Shown: positions 29,618-33,312 of the stretch, piece after piece
How positions within the stretch are numbered: position 1 is the stretch's first letter
Layout: each line of letters begins with the position of its first letter
NCBI GenBank assembly: GCA_900751035.1
Contig: CAADSF010000229.1
Span: 1-33,312 of the forward strand
Direction of reading: 5' to 3'
DNA: 33,312 bases
Source of the DNA: an uncultured Oscillospiraceae bacterium
GTDB lineage: Bacteria; Bacillota; Clostridia; Oscillospirales; Oscillospiraceae
Program-made: the position numbers and the translations under genes
Notes under the pieces: generated by a model
Databases searched by the model: none
What the model was told of the DNA's origin: nothing
The model's input: the letters and a program-made list of their open reading frames with translations, nothing else

Positions 29618-30190
29618 TTACCCTCCCCAGCCGTTGAGCAGGCGCGTGATCTCGTGCTCCATGCGCTGCCCAAATGCTTCCTGAATCGTCTCGTCCATCT
29701 GCTCTATGACGTGCTCGTTGCGCATCATGTGGGCAGTAGACGGGCCGAACAGCTGCTGCACGGGGAAGCGGTCCTTGCCGACACGCTCAAATACCGCCGT
29801 CGGGCCGAATACCCGCCCGGCAAAGGCGTGTTCCAGCACAGCCGTTCCGCCAGAGCGCATCACCTGCGTTTGCAGACGGCCGGAGCGCGAATACCGTGTC
29901 CGGAACGTCAGCAGCGGCAGCACATTCCCCGCGTACATGATGCGCAGGCTGGCCACACCGCCAGCGTCGCCGGTGATGCTGGTTTTGCTGGTGACGTTGC
30001 GCATGAAATCGCCCTTGTTGATGGTGTACTCAGCGGCAGCGAACTGCCCGGCCTTGGTTTTTGCCTGATCTCCCGCGCGGCGCAGCGCCGCATAGGACGC
30101 CTTATAGATACCGCCCGGAATACCGGCGAGGAGCTTATTGGCGCGCTCGACGGTATTGGCGTTTGCTTCGCTTATGCGGACAATGCTCAT
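29618..30190 (-). CDS. Minor tail protein Z-like (GpZ), 190 aa
   Basis: Resembles the prophage minor tail protein Z family: a long N-terminal helical part (ANTVERANKLLAGIPGGIYK, then ASYAALRRAGDQAKTKAG), a beta-rich middle (IMYAGNVLPLLTFRTRYSRS) and a C-terminal helix ending NGWGG. In lambda, Z follows FII and acts in tail attachment; the order here is the same. The start overlaps the previous stop by four bases. Confidence 0.85.
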   Translation of the reverse strand: MSIVRISEANANTVERANKLLAGIPGGIYKASYAALRRAGDQAKTKAGQFAAAEYTINKGDFMRNVTSKTSITGDAGGVASLRIMYAGNVLPLLTFRTRYSRSGRLQTQVMRSGGTAVLEHAFAGRVFGPTAVFERVGKDRFPVQQLFGPSTAHMMRNEHVIEQMDETIQEAFGQRMEHEITRLLNGWGG

Positions 30191-30561
30191 TCGTCGATCG
30201 CCTCCAATTCCACCCGCAGCATCCCCATTTCGCAGTCCGAAGCGGCGACGTAGTATTCGCGGTAGAATCCACCGCCGCCCTCCTCGTCGTTGATCTGGAT
30301 GCGCATACCCTTTTCCGGCTGATTGCCGCCGAGGTCAGACAGCGCGCAGTGCAGCACAGCTGACGCCAGATAAAGCCCCTGGCCATGGTCGCCGCTGCTC
30401 ACCATGACGGGGCGCTCGCTCTGCTTGATGCCGGACAGCACGATGGGGATGTCCGCATACACCGCGCCGTCGTAGCGCACGGTGCGCCGGTCGGCAAACT
30501 CGCCGTCGTTGAGAAATACCGCAAGGTTATCCGCGGCAACCATGTCCTTGAACGCGCTCAT
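30187..30561 (-). CDS. Head-tail joining protein, FII-like, 124 aa
   Basis: Small beta-rich protein between the SAP-domain protein and GpZ, where lambda has FII. It starts with helix AFKDMVAADNLAVFLNDGEF, has a YDGAVYADIPIVLSGI strand region and a Gly-rich turn (EEGGGGFYREYY). These fit the head-tail joining family, but similarity by eye is modest. Its start overlaps the previous gene by four bases. Confidence 0.75.
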   Translation of the reverse strand: MSAFKDMVAADNLAVFLNDGEFADRRTVRYDGAVYADIPIVLSGIKQSERPVMVSSGDHGQGLYLASAVLHCALSDLGGNQPEKGMRIQINDEEGGGGFYREYYVAASDCEMGMLRVELEAIDE

Positions 30562-30983
30562 TCCACAGGGGCCTCTGCCGAAAGAACGGGCGGCAGGTCG
30601 CCGTCTCCGGGGGTGACCTCGGCGGCGGTGATGGCGTCAATGAGCTGCGCCTTGGTCTTGAGCTTGCCGGTGCTGATGCCCATGTCCTCGGCCAGAGCGC
30701 GAAGCTTGTCACAGGTCAGCGCCGAGAGCTGTTCGGGGTCAAGATGGCCCGTTTCCTCGCCCTCTGCGGCGTTGTTGAGCGCAGCAGTGTCGTCGCCCGC
30801 CTGATTCTCGTCCGAGCCCGCAGGCGGCGTTGCAACGTCCTCTGCGCGCTCCTCCGGCACAAAGACGGCAACCTTCTGCGCGACAAGGCGCTCCTCCACC
30901 TCCGGCGCGGCTTCAAAGCAGCCGTCAACGGGGGTGTAGATGCGCTTGCCGATACGAGTGGAGCCGGAAATCATTCTGATCAT
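30558..30983 (-). CDS. Head-region protein with SAP/HeH domain, 141 aa
   Basis: Start at ATG 30983 follows GAAAGGAGCGGAAC. The N-terminal 45 residues (MIRMISGSTRIGKRIYTPVD) match a short beta element frequent in phage head-completion proteins. An acidic, low-complexity linker (about 52-90) leads to a C-terminal SAP/helix-extension-helix motif (LSALTCDKLRALAEDMGIST, then LKTKAQLIDAIT) that often binds DNA. It lies where lambda has the packaging protein FI. Role inferred from position. Confidence 0.8.
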   Translation of the reverse strand: MIRMISGSTRIGKRIYTPVDGCFEAAPEVEERLVAQKVAVFVPEERAEDVATPPAGSDENQAGDDTAALNNAAEGEETGHLDPEQLSALTCDKLRALAEDMGISTGKLKTKAQLIDAITAAEVTPGDGDLPPVLSAEAPVE

Positions 30984-30997
30984 GTTCCGCTCCTTTC

Positions 30998-32083
30998 TCA
31001 GCCGAGGACGTTCTTCGCCACGCGCCACGGGTTGATGCGGTTGGGGACGAACAGCGGGCGGCAGGAAAGCTGCGTCTCACGGGCGGGCGGACGGATGGTG
31101 AAGATGTGCTGCGGGACGCGCTTATTGGCGTAGGTGTGGAAATGACCGTCATTCTCCATCTGCGTCACGGCGCCGTACAGGCCGCGGCCCACGTTGGGCG
31201 CAATGGCGATGACCGTACCGGCAGGCACATAGGCGGTGTCGCGGCCGTTCTCGTCCTCATAGGTGCCGTCGGAAACGAGGATAGGGAGCACGCGGCCCTT
31301 GAAATTGAACGAGCCGATCTGATAGACGAACTCGGTCAGCTCAGACGGGTCGATGCGGCCCATCTCCACGCGGCGGTTATCCAGCATGGCGAGCACCCAG
31401 CCGTCCTCCATAAGGAAGTCGCCCACATCCTGCGCCACGAGGATTTCGCGCACGGGGCGGCCGCTCTGGGTCAGCTGGTGGACCATGGTGCAGATGTCGT
31501 CGTACCAGTTGCCGGGCGTCCAGGTGCCGTTGGCATAGGTGCTGTGCGCCCACGTCGCGGCCGGGGTGAACAGCGCGGGGTTGTTCGTGCCGTCGTAGAA
31601 CTGCACGCCGATGTCCTCGTAGACATCCGCGCGGTCGGTGCGGTGGCGCATGGTCGTGCCGTTGTTCAGGATGGTCTGCACCGCCAGCAGCTCCTCGCTG
31701 CGGGAGATACGGGCGGACAGCTCCGCAAGGTCATGCACGAGGAAGTGGCGCTCGCGCTCTGCGGGGGTGGCCGTGGAGAGCAGCGATTCGCCGAAGCCAC
31801 GGCTCTGCAGCTGATCCAGCGTCAGGGGCATTGCCACGGCGATATTGGCAGGCTCAAGCTCCGCCGTACTGAAACCGTCACGAGTGCCGGGGATGGAGCC
31901 GATGCGCGGCAGCACGAAGGGCGCGCGCTTCTGCTTTTCCTCCTTGTAGTCCGCAAGGACGCGGGAGGTGCCGAAAACGTCCATCGCGTCATCCGTGGGG
32001 AAGTAGCGGGTCTTGAAGAAAGACTGCTCCAGCGGGATTTCGCGCACCGCTGCGAGCATGAAATAGGTGCTGTAAATGTCCAT
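30998..32083 (-). CDS. Major capsid protein, lambda gpE family, 361 aa
   Basis: HK97-fold shell protein of the lambda gpE type. N-terminal MDIYSTYFMLAAVREIPLEQ and FFKTRYFPTDDAMDVFGTSR, the central RHFLVHDLAELSARISRSEE and C-terminal NPWRVAKNVLG fit the family. Length matches. AAGGAGGAACTTT precedes the start. Decoration protein lies directly upstream, as in lambda. Confidence 0.96.
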   Translation of the reverse strand: MDIYSTYFMLAAVREIPLEQSFFKTRYFPTDDAMDVFGTSRVLADYKEEKQKRAPFVLPRIGSIPGTRDGFSTAELEPANIAVAMPLTLDQLQSRGFGESLLSTATPAERERHFLVHDLAELSARISRSEELLAVQTILNNGTTMRHRTDRADVYEDIGVQFYDGTNNPALFTPAATWAHSTYANGTWTPGNWYDDICTMVHQLTQSGRPVREILVAQDVGDFLMEDGWVLAMLDNRRVEMGRIDPSELTEFVYQIGSFNFKGRVLPILVSDGTYEDENGRDTAYVPAGTVIAIAPNVGRGLYGAVTQMENDGHFHTYANKRVPQHIFTIRPPARETQLSCRPLFVPNRINPWRVAKNVLG

Positions 32084-32094
32084 AAAGTTCCTCC

Positions 32095-32514
32095 TTACAT
32101 CATGTCGGTGAGGATGATGTCATACTTGCGCATGGCGTCCTCATCGGCAGCGCTCAGGGTGTAGCCGGACTTGACGGCGACGGCGGCGCGGTTGAAATTG
32201 CCGCAGCGGTACGCGACGGCCACCGCGTCGGCAGTCTTGCCGACGGTCACATCGTCCGCAAGGATGCAGTGCGGGGTCAGTTCCTCGGCGGCCACGGGGC
32301 TCTCGCCGGTCACAGCGGCCTGCGCGGTCGTGCCGAGAATGACGCACTTACCATCGCGGCTGGACATGGCGAGGATCGTGCCGCGCTTATAGGTCGTCTC
32401 GGCGCTGCCCTCCTTGCGGATCGTGACGCCGAAGGTTTCCGCCGCGGGGGTCAGCTTGGCGATCAGGTTGTCCACCGTGCAGCTGCCGATAGGTCTTACG
32501 AGATTCTTGTTCAT
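32095..32514 (-). CDS. Head decoration protein, lambda gpD family, 139 aa
   Basis: Trimeric protein that stabilises the expanded capsid. The segment CILADDVTVGKTADAVAVAY followed by RCGNFNRAAV is characteristic of the HDPD family. It is followed by the capsid gene after 11 bases, an order shared with lambda. Confidence 0.94.
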   Translation of the reverse strand: MNKNLVRPIGSCTVDNLIAKLTPAAETFGVTIRKEGSAETTYKRGTILAMSSRDGKCVILGTTAQAAVTGESPVAAEELTPHCILADDVTVGKTADAVAVAYRCGNFNRAAVAVKSGYTLSAADEDAMRKYDIILTDMM

Positions 32515-32517
32515 GGC

Positions 32518-32940
32518 TTACTTGCCCTCCTTCCGCTTCAGGAAGGCTGCGACCGCAGCCTTGGCCTGCGCTTCGATGCCGTCCTTGTCGTCCTCGTCGC
32601 CCTTGCCGTCATCGGCACCGGGGGCGGCAGGCACACCGGACGCGCCGCTGTCCTTGGCGTCGCCGTCCGCGTCGGCAAGGAATTTGCTGCCCTGTTTGGC
32701 CGCTTTCTGCGCGGCGCGGTAGGCAAGCTCCTGTGCGGTACACTTCTTGTCACCGTACTTGGCTTCCTGCACCAGCTCGTCCGAAAACAGAGCGGACACC
32801 TCGTCGATCTCCTGCATACGGCGCTCCTCAGCCTGCACCGCTTCGGTGACGGCGGCGTTGGTATCGACGGCCGCGCGTGCGTCCGCTTCCACCTCGGCAA
32901 CCAGTTCCGGGTACTTTGCCCGGAGTTCTTCCTTGGTCAT
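32518..32940 (-). CDS. Nested scaffold protein (internal start), 140 aa
   Basis: Internal ATG at 32940 with AAAAAGGAGG about ten bases upstream, in the protease frame. It would make a separate scaffold from the protease C-terminus, as in lambda Nu3. The strength of the ribosome site inside a coding region is the main evidence. The product is very acidic and helical, as scaffolds are. Confidence 0.7.
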   Translation of the reverse strand: MTKEELRAKYPELVAEVEADARAAVDTNAAVTEAVQAEERRMQEIDEVSALFSDELVQEAKYGDKKCTAQELAYRAAQKAAKQGSKFLADADGDAKDSGASGVPAAPGADDGKGDEDDKDGIEAQAKAAVAAFLKRKEGK

Positions 32941-33312
32941 AGAGTTATTTCCTCCTTTTTCACCGCCTGTGACCACAGGCTGATTTATCGCAGCCGACGC
33001 TTCCGCGCCGGGTGTGACCGTGGGGATGCTGTCCGGCAGCACCATGCCGGGGCAGAGGTGCATCTTGCGGCCGCGCACAAACAGGCAGCGGCCGTCCGCG
33101 CTGGCGGCGATGTCCAGCGGTTCAGCGTCCTCGATGACTTCATCGGCAAAGCCCTTTTCCACGGCTTCGCGGCCGGTCATATAGGTTTCGTCGCTCATCA
33201 TGTGGCTGATGACCGTATCGCTCATGCCGCTTTTGCGCTTGTAGATGCTCACCATCGCCTTGTCGTAGCTGTCCATGCCCTCGGCGGCTTTGCGCATATC
33301 GTCGGCGTTGTA
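32518..33312 (-). CDS. ClpP-like prohead protease with C-terminal scaffold (partial)
   Basis: The frame is open to the window edge, so the N-terminus and catalytic residues are outside. The visible part starts with the C-terminal half of a ClpP/S49-type phage protease (SYDKAMVSIYKRKSGMSDTV, then TYMTGREAVEKGFADEVIED). It continues into an acidic, helical, low-complexity scaffold region (EELRAKYPELVAEVEADARA; a Gly/Asp/Ala-rich linker; ends near AFLKRKEGK). This follows lambda C/Nu3, where protease and scaffold share a frame. Confidence 0.9.
   Translation of the reverse strand, partial: YNADDMRKAAEGMDSYDKAMVSIYKRKSGMSDTVISHMMSDETYMTGREAVEKGFADEVIEDAEPLDIAASADGRCLFVRGRKMHLCPGMVLPDSIPTVTPGAEASAAINQPVVTGGEKGGNNSMTKEELRAKYPELVAEVEADARAAVDTNAAVTEAVQAEERRMQEIDEVSALFSDELVQEAKYGDKKCTAQELAYRAAQKAAKQGSKFLADADGDAKDSGASGVPAAPGADDGKGDEDDKDGIEAQAKAAVAAFLKRKEGK

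Overview
The window is the left part of a prophage in a high-GC Gram-positive gut-type bacterium. Clostridia of the Oscillospirales are the best guess, from GC content, strong AGGAGG ribosome binding sites and gene families such as the LLH holin and the CD1375-like protein. The first 305 bases are the 3' part of the host tmRNA gene (ssrA), a common phage attachment site, followed by terminators. No integrase lies in the window, so it is probably at the unseen end.

From 554 to 3488 is a control and accessory region. It has two small Cro/CI-type regulators, a pair of divergent and nearly identical promoters that each carry the same operator-like dyad, and a rightward cassette of small genes, two of which encode zinc-ribbon-like proteins. 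A bidirectional terminator at about 3625-3670 separates this from everything to the right, which reads leftward.

Reading leftward from 33312, the order is: ClpP-like protease with a nested scaffold, decoration protein, major capsid protein, SAP-domain protein, head-tail joining protein, GpZ-like protein, tail terminator, small protein, contractile sheath, tube, tail chaperone (with a -1 frameshift at T TTT TTG), tape measure, X, hub D with an SH3b insertion, spike V, U, W, J, I and an H-like fibre. This is a lambda-like head on a P2-like contractile tail. Lysis genes (amidase, LLH holin and several small membrane or zinc-ribbon proteins) lie at 3704-5889.

The unusual part is 6556-16899, between the H-like fibre and the lysis genes. 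It begins with a 420-aa protein carrying about 79 cysteines in a CXXX-type repeat, a 102-aa partner protein and a radical SAM/SPASM enzyme. This looks like a peptide-maturation (RiPP-like) system built into a phage tail operon. Next comes a 1771-aa mosaic display protein whose C-terminal lectin-like domain is the target of a complete diversity-generating retroelement (DGR). The DGR has a variable repeat (VR), three hairpins, Avd, a template repeat (TR) and a reverse transcriptase. TR and VR align over 127 nt with 12 differences, all at template adenines. The phage therefore seems to combine predicted chemical modification of one tail-region protein with targeted mutagenesis of its neighbour.

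All functions come from reading the sequence and remembered family features. No searches were run.
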